This document shows positions 1-6,147 of a stretch of DNA of 10,031 bases, one piece after another. This stretch comes from Clostridiales bacterium (GTDB lineage Bacteria > Bacillota > Clostridia > Oscillospirales > Ruminococcaceae), in contig JAAZIT010000118.1 of NCBI GenBank assembly GCA_012800685.1, positions 1 through 10,031 of the forward strand. The letters are read 5' to 3'. The position numbers were made by a program, and so were the translations under genes. The notes below the pieces were generated by a model that saw only the letters and a program-made list of their open reading frames with translations, was not told the origin of the DNA and made no database searches. The stretch's first letter is position 1; each line of letters opens with the position of its first letter.

Positions 1-11
1 AGAGCGTATAC

Positions 12-16
12 AGGAG
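12..16 (+). promoter_or_regulatory. Shine-Dalgarno site of aroE
   Basis: AGGAG lies 10 bases before the ATG at 27 and fixes that start. The first 25 bases probably hold the very end of an upstream gene. Two reading frames stop here, at 18-20 (TGA) and 23-25 (TAA), so aroE is likely an internal gene of an aro operon. The upstream gene cannot be identified from so few codons. Confidence 0.7.
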
Positions 17-26
17 ATGACTTAAA

Positions 27-869
27 ATGGCAAAAAAATACTGCATTTTGGGAGAGTCATTAAAGCACACCATGTCCCCTCCCATTCACGAGAGACTTTT
101 TCAGCTTAAAAACAAGGTGGTAGATTACGAAATAGTAGAAGTTACACCTGAAAACCTAGAAAAAGAATCCGCTAATATTAACGCATTTTGTGGATACAAC
201 GTTACAATTCCGCATAAAATAGGTATTATTAAATACCTCAACAGACTTGATGAAACTGCAAAACGATACGGTGCAGTAAACTGTGTTGACAACAAGGACG
301 GCGCTCTAACTGGCTATAACACTGATGTTGACGGCTTTTTACGCTCTTTGAAATCAGCAGGGGGAAAACTTGACGGAAACACTCTTCTTCTAGGAAGTGG
401 CGGTGTTGGAAGAATGATGGGCATTGAGGCTTGCAGGCATGGCTCGGCACTCACTATAGCTGTCTTGGAAAATATGATTCCAGAAGCACAAAAGGTTAAA
501 GATGACATTCTTATTCAAGCACCAAAAGCAGAGGTTGAAATTGTTACATTCGAGGAAATATCTGGGAAATATGATTTACTTATTAATGCAACTCCAGTTG
601 GTATGTATCCAAAAACTAATGCATGCGTAGTTTCTGATGAGGTTATAAAAAATGTGGATTTTGTTTTTGACGCAATTTACAATCCTAAAACCACACTTCT
701 TATGAAAAAAGCAGACTCTTTCGGTATCAAGAACATTGGTGGAATGGCTATGCTAGTTTGGCAGGCTGTTTCGGCACATGAGATTTGGGACGGAGATTCC
801 TACACCGACGAGCAGATTCAGCTTATCATTGACGAAATGCAAATACTTGTTGAAAGGGATTTTAAATAA
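27..869 (+). CDS. aroE: Shikimate dehydrogenase (AroE)
   Basis: AroE reduces 3-dehydroshikimate to shikimate in the cytoplasm, the fourth step of the shikimate pathway. The 280 residues match the usual length. Visible family motifs are the substrate loop HTMSPPIH (14-21), GYNVTIPHK (56-64) with the catalytic Lys64, Asn85, NTDVDGF (98-104) with catalytic Asp100, the glycine-rich loop GSGGVGR (123-129), NATPVGM (187-193), and a C-terminal GGMAMLVWQA segment. Two positions are unusual. The first serine of the usual SxS shikimate clamp is Thr15. The NRT motif that normally binds the 2'-phosphate of NADP is missing and the region reads AVLENMIPEA (145-154). Cofactor preference may therefore be NAD or relaxed, which is inference. 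The stop codon overlaps the aroK start by one base, so the two genes are co-transcribed. Identity is firm; a quinate/shikimate variant is less likely next to aroK. Confidence 0.95.
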   Translation: MAKKYCILGESLKHTMSPPIHERLFQLKNKVVDYEIVEVTPENLEKESANINAFCGYNVTIPHKIGIIKYLNRLDETAKRYGAVNCVDNKDGALTGYNTDVDGFLRSLKSAGGKLDGNTLLLGSGGVGRMMGIEACRHGSALTIAVLENMIPEAQKVKDDILIQAPKAEVEIVTFEEISGKYDLLINATPVGMYPKTNACVVSDEVIKNVDFVFDAIYNPKTTLLMKKADSFGIKNIGGMAMLVWQAVSAHEIWDGDSYTDEQIQLIIDEMQILVERDFK

Positions 870-1381
870 TGATGACTAGGCATCTAACCGTATTTCTATG
901 CGGTTTTATGGGCTGTGGCAAAAGTACTGTTGGCAAAAAGCTCGCCAACTTAATGAACTGCGAATTTTACGATTTGGACTCCATTATTGAGCAAAAGCAG
1001 GGCATGAAAATCTCGGACATTTTTGAAAAGCACGGTGAAGATTATTTTAGGCAATGCGAAAGAGACACACTTTCTCAATTTCGTGGAAAGGTTGGTGTAA
1101 TTGCTCTCGGAGGTGGTACTATGCTTTCAGATGAGAATGCCGCTATTGTTAACGAAGTGGGGTTATCCGTTTTTATTGATACGTCATTTGATATCTGTTA
1201 TCATAGAATTAAAGGGGACAAGAAACGTCCTATTGCATACAACTCATCAAAAAAACAGCTTCAAGAGATTTTTAATCAGCGTTACCCTATTTACAAGATT
1301 AAAGCTGAACTTAGCGTTTTAGGAAAGAAAAGCCCTTCGAAAATCGCAGCAAACATTTTTACATTATCACACAGTCTTTAG
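869..1381 (+). CDS. aroK: Shikimate kinase (AroK)
   Basis: AroK phosphorylates shikimate to shikimate-3-phosphate with ATP, directly after the AroE step. The 170 residues are the normal size. The P-loop GFMGCGKST is at 12-20, the shikimate-binding DLD at 35-37, the FRQCE motif at 60-64 with Arg61, the GGG loop at 81-83, the lid arginine in KKRPIA at about 120, and the adenine-side arginine in QRYPIY at 138. The start is either ATG 869 or the next codon, ATG 872; AAAGGG at 854-858 serves both. The first ATG overlaps the aroE stop codon by one base, which indicates translational coupling. No terminator is visible directly after the stop, so some read-through into the next gene is possible. Confidence 0.95.
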   Translation: MMTRHLTVFLCGFMGCGKSTVGKKLANLMNCEFYDLDSIIEQKQGMKISDIFEKHGEDYFRQCERDTLSQFRGKVGVIALGGGTMLSDENAAIVNEVGLSVFIDTSFDICYHRIKGDKKRPIAYNSSKKQLQEIFNQRYPIYKIKAELSVLGKKSPSKIAANIFTLSHSL

Positions 1382-1512
1382 AGAATAATATATTTTAGTT
1401 CGTATAAAAGCATTAGATAAAAACTTTTTTACATAATCAAACAAATTTAGAGAAAACTATTTTACATCAACATACAACCTTTAAACAAAACCGAAAGGAT
1501 AGTTGCAACAGC

Positions 1513-2292
1513 ATGATTAAATACTGCAAAAGCTGTGGAAAAGAATACAGCGGAGATTATTGCGATCACTGTGGATATGGAAATCCCAATTTAAAAATTA
1601 AGTCTTATGAAAAATACAAGACAGTAAAGCCTGAAAGGTTTTTAACCGACGAGGAAAAATCCTCTTTGATTGAACAAAAAGAATCAGAAGCAAAAATTTC
1701 TTCTGTTAAAGCCTTAGAGAGAAAAGAAAAAAACGTTTCAGCAAATGCACATACTAACTCAAGTGCAAAGCCAATTAAAAGAACATCTGGTGTTGGTTTT
1801 TTGGCTTTGGTTTTCTGCGTTTTTGCAATAATTACTTTTATAGTTTTATTTCAATCAGGAAAGATTTTTAAAACTCCCTCAAAGGATCAAGTAATTAAAA
1901 CTTATTTCTTAAGTATAGCCTCAGCAGATTTTAAAGAGTATACTGGCACAATGATTAAGCCTATGGCAAAGGAAAACGAAAGCGATATGGAGGGTGCTAA
2001 CCTTTCAGAGGAAGCTTTTATGAAAGAACTTTATTCCGATTATACAGATGGTTTTGGAGAGGGATACACGATATCCATTGAAATAAACAGCTATAAATTA
2101 ATGAGTGTCCAAGATATTTCAACAAGCGAAGAAACCCTAAACGAGGCTTATAACAAAACATACAACATTAAAGAGGCCTTTGAGGCGAATGTTGATGTGA
2201 GCTATAAGGGTACAAAGGCACAGGAAACTGTAAACTATGTGGTTTATATAGCTAAAATCGGTAGAAACTGGTATATCCTTAATATTATATAA
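1513..2292 (+). CDS. Zinc-ribbon single-pass membrane protein
   Basis: This 259-residue protein has no assignable enzymatic role. It begins with a four-cysteine zinc ribbon (Cys5, Cys8, Cys17, Cys20). A charged, probably disordered linker follows (about 25-90), then one membrane helix (about 94-114, preceded by KR residues) and a C-terminal domain of about 140 residues. The linker charge suggests a cytoplasmic ribbon and an outside C-terminal domain. That domain opens with a segment resembling small NTF2-like/DUF4878 lipoprotein domains and ends in a strand-rich stretch finishing IGRNWYILNII. The architecture recalls zinc-ribbon envelope proteins such as YvbJ and TcaA of Bacillota, though it is shorter than TcaA. 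A GAAAGGA site at 1493-1499 lies 13 bases before the ATG, somewhat far but the best available. It follows aroK by 131 bp and ends at a strong terminator. I see no functional link to aromatic synthesis. Confidence 0.85.
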   Translation: MIKYCKSCGKEYSGDYCDHCGYGNPNLKIKSYEKYKTVKPERFLTDEEKSSLIEQKESEAKISSVKALERKEKNVSANAHTNSSAKPIKRTSGVGFLALVFCVFAIITFIVLFQSGKIFKTPSKDQVIKTYFLSIASADFKEYTGTMIKPMAKENESDMEGANLSEEAFMKELYSDYTDGFGEGYTISIEINSYKLMSVQDISTSEETLNEAYNKTYNIKEAFEANVDVSYKGTKAQETVNYVVYIAKIGRNWYILNII

Positions 2293-2304
2293 TAAAAACA
2301 CAAA

Positions 2305-2338
2305 AGTCCCAACTATTTCTAGTTGGGACTAATTTTTT
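2305..2338. terminator. Bidirectional intrinsic terminator
   Basis: A perfect 11-bp stem (AGTCCCAACTA at 2305-2315 with TAGTTGGGACT at 2320-2330) encloses a TTTC loop. It is followed by AA and six T residues on the plus strand. A-rich sequence before the stem gives U-rich RNA on the minus strand. It sits between convergent genes ending at 2292 and 2345 and probably serves both. Confidence 0.93.
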
Positions 2339-2344
2339 CACTAT

Positions 2345-2917
2345 TTAAACGGTAATTGATTCTTCCTTAGCCGTAGCCGTAGCCACATCTTTATCTACCT
2401 TTGCGTTCTTCATATCACCTTGATACACAAGGGTTGCATTATCTAAATGCCTAAAGTCATCTGGAATAACTAGACACAGGTCCTTATAAAAGGATGCTAT
2501 TTCACATTCTTGCAAAATATGTGCCACAAATTGAGAACAGATGAATCTATTTTTTCTATGTACTGGAATTCCAAAAACAATTCCAAAAAGACCTAGCACG
2601 TTATATGAATACATTTTTGATTCAGCCCTAAAATGGTCAATCATTTTTTCGTATTTTTCGTACTGCTCCTCCGTCACATCAAAGGAATATATTTCACATG
2701 GAACGCTATTAAACATATTAAAAACGCCAATTTCAGTTTCATTTACAAATCCTACTGGAAGTGGGGTAATTTTGTGCTTTCTACAAAAACTCCAAATCTC
2801 AATAAGCTCAACGTCGGTCGTTATGGACGTATGATTATATGGCGCTTTTGTAAATAGTTTTATTAGCTTTGCTGGAATTGTTCCAGTCTGAGTTAAAATT
2901 ACATATAGTTTTTTCAT
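2345..2917 (-). CDS. Permuted papain-like (NlpC/P60, YiiX-type) protein
   Basis: The protein is 190 residues from ATG 2917. A further in-frame TTG at 2953 exists, but it lies within about 8 bases of a -10 box, so 2917 is preferred; GGTG at 2923-2926 is a modest ribosome site. The order of likely catalytic residues is reversed relative to classical NlpC/P60: His29 in YNHTSI comes first, with Glu40 in LIEIW as a possible third residue, and Cys127 in the helix start FICSQFVAHIL comes last. This is typical of circularly permuted papain-fold proteins (YiiX/YaeF/YebB-like), whose members are proposed amidases or acyl-handling enzymes. There is no signal peptide, so it is probably cytoplasmic. The last 20 or so residues are Lys/Asp/Ala-rich and look disordered. 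It is monocistronic and convergent with the zinc-ribbon gene. The substrate is unknown. Confidence 0.85.
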   Translation of the reverse strand: MKKLYVILTQTGTIPAKLIKLFTKAPYNHTSITTDVELIEIWSFCRKHKITPLPVGFVNETEIGVFNMFNSVPCEIYSFDVTEEQYEKYEKMIDHFRAESKMYSYNVLGLFGIVFGIPVHRKNRFICSQFVAHILQECEIASFYKDLCLVIPDDFRHLDNATLVYQGDMKNAKVDKDVATATAKEESITV

Positions 2918-2955
2918 TTCTTCACCAATATTTATATATTTGTTTCGCCTCAATC

Positions 2956-2984
2956 ATTATACTTAAATTTTACGAATTTGTATA
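2956..2984 (-). promoter_or_regulatory. Promoter of the papain-like gene
   Basis: Read on the minus strand, a perfect -10 TATAAT (2956-2961) is preceded by exactly 17 bp and a weaker -35 TATACA (2979-2984). Transcription would begin near 2949, giving a leader of about 30 bases before the ATG at 2917. The position argues against the longer TTG start at 2953. Confidence 0.6.
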
Positions 2985-3140
2985 TAGTTTAATTTTTATT
3001 GTAATAAAATTATATGTATTACACAATTTCCTTATGGTATTCTTGTACATTTTTATTTGTAAATTGCGAAAATATTACATAATAGCGTATTATTTATAAT
3101 AAAAATACTTTAATTTTCCATTTATTTTATATGGTTTCTT

Positions 3141-3188
3141 TAAAACAACATCGCTCCCAAATTAGACAAAAGGTTTATTCTGGAAGCG
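3141..3188 (-). terminator. Possible terminator of aspS
   Basis: Just downstream of aspS on the minus strand, CGCTTCC (3188-3182) can pair with GGGAGCG (3158-3152) with one G-U pair. ATGTTGTTTTA follows. The loop is large (23 bases) and the U-run is interrupted, so this is a weak candidate, but it is the only hairpin seen after the stop codon. Confidence 0.4.
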
Positions 3189-3196
3189 TTATTTTT

Positions 3197-4981
3197 TTAG
3201 TTTTCCGACTTAACAATTGTCTTAATATGAAGCTCTTCAAGCTGTTTTTCGTCAACTTTTGCAGGGCAAGAGGACATTAGCTCGCTTGCGTTTTGAACCT
3301 TTGGAAAGGCTGTAACATCTCTTAAGCTATCACATTCGCACAAAATCATTGCAAGTCTATCAAGTCCAATTCCCATACCTCCATGAGGTGGAGCACCATA
3401 CTTATAGGCATCAACTAAAAATCCAAATTTTTCTTGGATTTCTTCCTCTCCCATTCCTAGTGCTTTAAACATTCTTTCTTGTAGCTGGCAATCTGTAATA
3501 CGAATTGAACCAGATGAAAGTTCTGTTCCATTAAGAACCAGGTCAAAGGCTTTTGCGAAAACCTTTTCAGGATTTGTGTCAAGATAATCTATGCACTCGT
3601 CCATAGGCATTGTAAATGGGTGGTGCATTGCAAGCCAACTTCCAGTTTCTTCGTCTTTTTCAAAGAAAGGCATTTCAGTAATCCAAAGGTAATTATATCC
3701 CTCTGGAATAATATCAAGTCTTTTTGCCGTGAGAAGTCGGAGTGCCCCCAAAACTGAAAGAACTATTTTTGTTTTATCAGCAACAATTAGAACAACGTCG
3801 CCCTTTTCAGCAGATGTTTTCGATAAAATCTCCTCAAGTTCCCCGTCCTTTAAAAACTTCCCAAATGAACAGTTTGGAGCGTCATCAATCCATCTAATAT
3901 ATGCTAATCCCTTTGCACCAATTCCTCTTGCGTGTTCAGTTAGTTTATCAATTTCTTTTCTTGTATAGGTTGCTGCACCATTTTTAACTGTTATTGCTCT
4001 AACACTTCCACCATTTTCTATTGCACCTTTAAATACAACAAAATCGGTTTTTCCTGCAATTTCAGAAATATCAGTGATTTCCATTCCAAAACGAGTATCA
4101 GGCTTATCAGTACCGTATTTTTCCATTGATTCAGTAAATGTAAGTCTTGGAAGTGGAGCTTTTATGTCAACTCCCACAGTCTCTTTCATTAGTCTTTTTA
4201 CATAACCCTCAGCCATTTCAAGAATATCATCAAGCTCAACAAAAGACATTTCAAGGTCAATTTGTGTAAATTCAGGCTGTCTATCCGCCCTCAAGTCCTC
4301 GTCTCTAAAGCATCTAGCAAGCTGAATATATCTATCAAAGCCCGAAATCATCAAAAGCTGTTTATAAATCTGTGGTGATTGAGGAAGTGCATAGAATTTT
4401 CCCTCATGAATTCTTGATGGAACTAGGTAATCTCTCGCGCCTTCTGGAGTTGACTTCATCATCATTGGGGTTTCAATTTCCAAAAAGTCATTTTCATAGA
4501 AATAATCTCTTGTTACCTTTGCAATCTTATGTCGCATTGCAATATTTTCTTGAAGTCTTGAATTTCTTAAGTCCAAATATCTATATTTTAGCTTAAGCTC
4601 TTCATTAACCTTATCTGAATTTGACACCTCAAATGGTGTTGTTTGGGCTTTTGAAAGAACTCTTAAATCCTTTACCATTATCTCAACTGCACCAGTTTTA
4701 ATATCGTTATTTACGCTCTCTCGTGGGGTTACAATTCCCTTTGCCATAAGTACATACTCGCTTTTTACGCCTTGTGCTTTTTTAAAAACATCTCTTGATG
4801 TACTATCGTTGAATGTAAGCTGTACTATTCCAGTTCTATCTCTTAAATCGATAAAAACAAGGCTTCCCTTGTCACGGATTTTTTGAACAAAGCCACCAAC
4901 GGTAACCTCTGCTCCTGCTTCTAGGGAAATTTCAGCGCAATATGATGTACGCTTTAGCCCTTTCATTGTATCTAGCTTCAT
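3197..4981 (-). CDS. aspS: Aspartyl-tRNA synthetase (AspRS)
   Basis: AspRS charges tRNA(Asp) with aspartate in the cytoplasm. From ATG 4981 it has 594 residues, the standard length for the bacterial type. An N-terminal OB-fold anticodon domain (about 1-110) is followed by the class II core. Visible are QSPQ (201-204), motif 2 FRDEDLRADRQPEFTQ (225-240), the bacterial GAD-type insertion (about 290-395), MHHPFT (452-457), an NGTELSSGSIRI block and motif 3 GIGLDRL (537-543). An upstream in-frame ATG at 5068 would add 29 residues, but these would be encoded across the promoter and have no family similarity; GAGGA at 4988-4992 supports 4981. It is separated from the upstream gene by 197 bp with its own promoter and has no T-box leader. 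Lys38 in the anticodon-facing RDKGS loop is noted as a finding. Confidence 0.97.
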   Translation of the reverse strand: MKLDTMKGLKRTSYCAEISLEAGAEVTVGGFVQKIRDKGSLVFIDLRDRTGIVQLTFNDSTSRDVFKKAQGVKSEYVLMAKGIVTPRESVNNDIKTGAVEIMVKDLRVLSKAQTTPFEVSNSDKVNEELKLKYRYLDLRNSRLQENIAMRHKIAKVTRDYFYENDFLEIETPMMMKSTPEGARDYLVPSRIHEGKFYALPQSPQIYKQLLMISGFDRYIQLARCFRDEDLRADRQPEFTQIDLEMSFVELDDILEMAEGYVKRLMKETVGVDIKAPLPRLTFTESMEKYGTDKPDTRFGMEITDISEIAGKTDFVVFKGAIENGGSVRAITVKNGAATYTRKEIDKLTEHARGIGAKGLAYIRWIDDAPNCSFGKFLKDGELEEILSKTSAEKGDVVLIVADKTKIVLSVLGALRLLTAKRLDIIPEGYNYLWITEMPFFEKDEETGSWLAMHHPFTMPMDECIDYLDTNPEKVFAKAFDLVLNGTELSSGSIRITDCQLQERMFKALGMGEEEIQEKFGFLVDAYKYGAPPHGGMGIGLDRLAMILCECDSLRDVTAFPKVQNASELMSSCPAKVDEKQLEELHIKTIVKSEN

Positions 4982-4987
4982 ATATAT

Positions 4988-4993
4988 TCCTCG
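4988..4993 (-). promoter_or_regulatory. Shine-Dalgarno site of aspS
   Basis: On the minus strand CGAGGA ends six bases before the ATG at 4981. It decides the start in favour of this codon over the in-frame ATG at 5068, which has no such site. Confidence 0.8.
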
Positions 4994-5018
4994 TTTCAAA
5001 ATTTGTTTTGTTGGGTGC

Positions 5019-5047
5019 ATGATAATCATTAGAGTATAATAAGTCAA
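5019..5047 (-). promoter_or_regulatory. Promoter of aspS
   Basis: On the minus strand TTGACT (5042-5047) is followed by a 17-bp spacer and TATCAT (5019-5024), giving 5 of 6 matches in each box. Transcription would start near 5012, only about 30 bases before the aspS ATG. This leaves no room for a T-box or other long leader, and makes aspS at least partly independent of the hisS operon. Confidence 0.7.
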
Positions 5048-5178
5048 GTTGGGTAACAGATTTTGCAATAATTAATTTATTGGAATTACGTGGTGTGGTG
5101 TTTATTAGTAGATTTTTGGTAGAGATTAACTATATATATTCTTTCTTCACTTTAGTTGCCCTTATCTATTTGGTCAAA

Positions 5179-5796
5179 TTAAAACTCTTTTGGTTTTTCT
5201 GTAATTTCCTTTTCATCTTTAACTTTTTCGTCGGATTTAAGCCTTTCAGCTTCGTCCTTTTTATTTTTAGCTTTCTCATTAGCTTTAGATTTCTTAGGCT
5301 TTTCTGTGGTTTCTTTTTCCCCTAATACCTCTAGGTACGCTTTAATGTGCTTAGGTTTATTTCCACTCCAAAAAAATATAAAAATACCTATCACTAGCAA
5401 TGAAAGGGTTAGTATTGCGTTTTTTGAACCGTCAACCAAAAAAACCAGGCTAAATAGTGCGAAAATTATCGTCCACACTAGGGCAAGTATATAAGTTACC
5501 GCACTTTGTCTTATATATCCTTCTATTTCACAACCACTTTGGGTTTTTAGCACTTGTCCATTAAATCTAGCTCCCCCACCGTCACGTTTCTTTGGGTGGT
5601 GGTAGAAAACCGTTATCTTATTTTCTTTTCGTGAGCCATAATAACAGGGAGTTTCCCAATTACTCTTAATATGCTTACTCACCCTAAACACCCCTTTTTC
5701 ACGCATTTTAGAGGTGTTCTTTTCAAATTCCGAAAGATATTTCTTAGTTGTATATTCCGAATTTATATGGACTTTTTTTGGTATTATTAAAAACAA
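5179..5796 (-). CDS. Membrane-hairpin protein of unknown function
   Basis: I do not recognise this 205-residue protein. The N-terminal 95 residues are polar and look beta-rich, with a HHPKKRDGGGARFNGQVL segment at 66-83 and an IEGYI strand near 91-95. Two membrane helices follow (about 99-121 and 126-143), separated by a short VDGSKN turn, so both ends are on the same side. The tail (159-205) is extremely rich in Lys and Glu and contains a near-repeat, EKETTEKPKK (160-169) and EKEITEKPKE (195-204). The charged ends suggest the cytoplasm by the positive-inside rule. The start is TTG 5796, chosen because AAAGGAAG at 5804-5811 is well spaced; the first internal ATG (residue 31) lacks such a site. 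It begins 18 bp after the preceding gene and is probably the last gene of the hisS operon. Confidence 0.78.
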   Translation of the reverse strand: MFLIIPKKVHINSEYTTKKYLSEFEKNTSKMREKGVFRVSKHIKSNWETPCYYGSRKENKITVFYHHPKKRDGGGARFNGQVLKTQSGCEIEGYIRQSAVTYILALVWTIIFALFSLVFLVDGSKNAILTLSLLVIGIFIFFWSGNKPKHIKAYLEVLGEKETTEKPKKSKANEKAKNKKDEAERLKSDEKVKDEKEITEKPKEF

Positions 5797-5803
5797 TTCA
5801 AGA

Positions 5804-5811
5804 CTTCCTTT
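5804..5811 (-). promoter_or_regulatory. Shine-Dalgarno site for a TTG start
   Basis: On the minus strand AAAGGAAG ends seven bases before the TTG at 5796-5794. The strong site is the main reason for choosing this non-ATG start. Confidence 0.7.
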
Positions 5812-5814
5812 CAG

Positions 5815-6132
5815 TTATCTTTCCTTTGAAAAATCGTAATCGTCTGGATTAAAAACCTTAGGATTTATTTTAAGCTGTCCATCACCCATGCCTGTATCAC
5901 AAAGCAGTCCATAAACTGTGCCACATTTTGTACATTGCACCTGATGAAACATTTTTTGAGTAAAAAACTTTCCTCCCTTTAGAACATCAGGAATTGGGCA
6001 AGTTTGATAAGTCATAACAAGCTCTTTAGCCTCAATCATTGAGTTCATTGAGTCAAGTGCCATTAGGTATGACGCTGGGTTTGGCAAGCTATCTAATAGC
6101 GATATTTTTTCACATTGTGCACATCTTTCCAT
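5815..6132 (-). CDS. Small four-cysteine (zinc-ribbon-like) protein
   Basis: The product is 105 residues, soluble and of unrecognised family. Two CxxC pairs, Cys4/Cys7 and Cys67/Cys70 (CTKCGTVYGLLC), suggest one zinc site formed from distant parts of the chain. Extra cysteines are at 45 and 78. The middle (about 20-42) is predicted helical. It starts at ATG 6132 with AGAGGGA at 6141-6147, eight bases upstream, only 15 bp after the hisS stop. It is therefore co-transcribed with hisS and with the membrane protein that follows 18 bp later. The close linkage to hisS could hint at a translation-related role, but operon position is the only support. A redox role for the CxxC pairs is an alternative. 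Confidence 0.82.
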   Translation of the reverse strand: MERCAQCEKISLLDSLPNPASYLMALDSMNSMIEAKELVMTYQTCPIPDVLKGGKFFTQKMFHQVQCTKCGTVYGLLCDTGMGDGQLKINPKVFNPDDYDFSKER

Positions 6133-6147
6133 TATAAAATTCCCTCT

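Noticed and set aside
2918..2953. TTG 2953 as start of the papain-like gene
   Set aside because: It lies next to the -10 box at 2956-2961, so the transcript would contain almost no leader; ATG 2917 fits better.
2869..3099. 76-codon plus-strand open frame, hydrophobic and Phe/Ile/Tyr-rich
   Set aside because: It runs antisense over a real gene and its promoter, has no ribosome site, and its composition is what AT-rich DNA gives by chance.
4982..5068. Longer aspS start at ATG 5068
   Set aside because: The extra 29 residues have no family similarity, overlap the promoter, and lack the ribosome site found before ATG 4981.
4982..5178. T-box or other riboswitch upstream of aspS
   Set aside because: The best promoter starts transcription about 30 bases before the ATG, leaving no room, and no T-box motif is present.
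5080..5325. 81-codon plus-strand open frame that looks like a membrane protein
   Set aside because: Its Phe-rich product is simply the antisense of the Lys/Glu-rich tail of the minus-strand gene plus the aspS upstream region.
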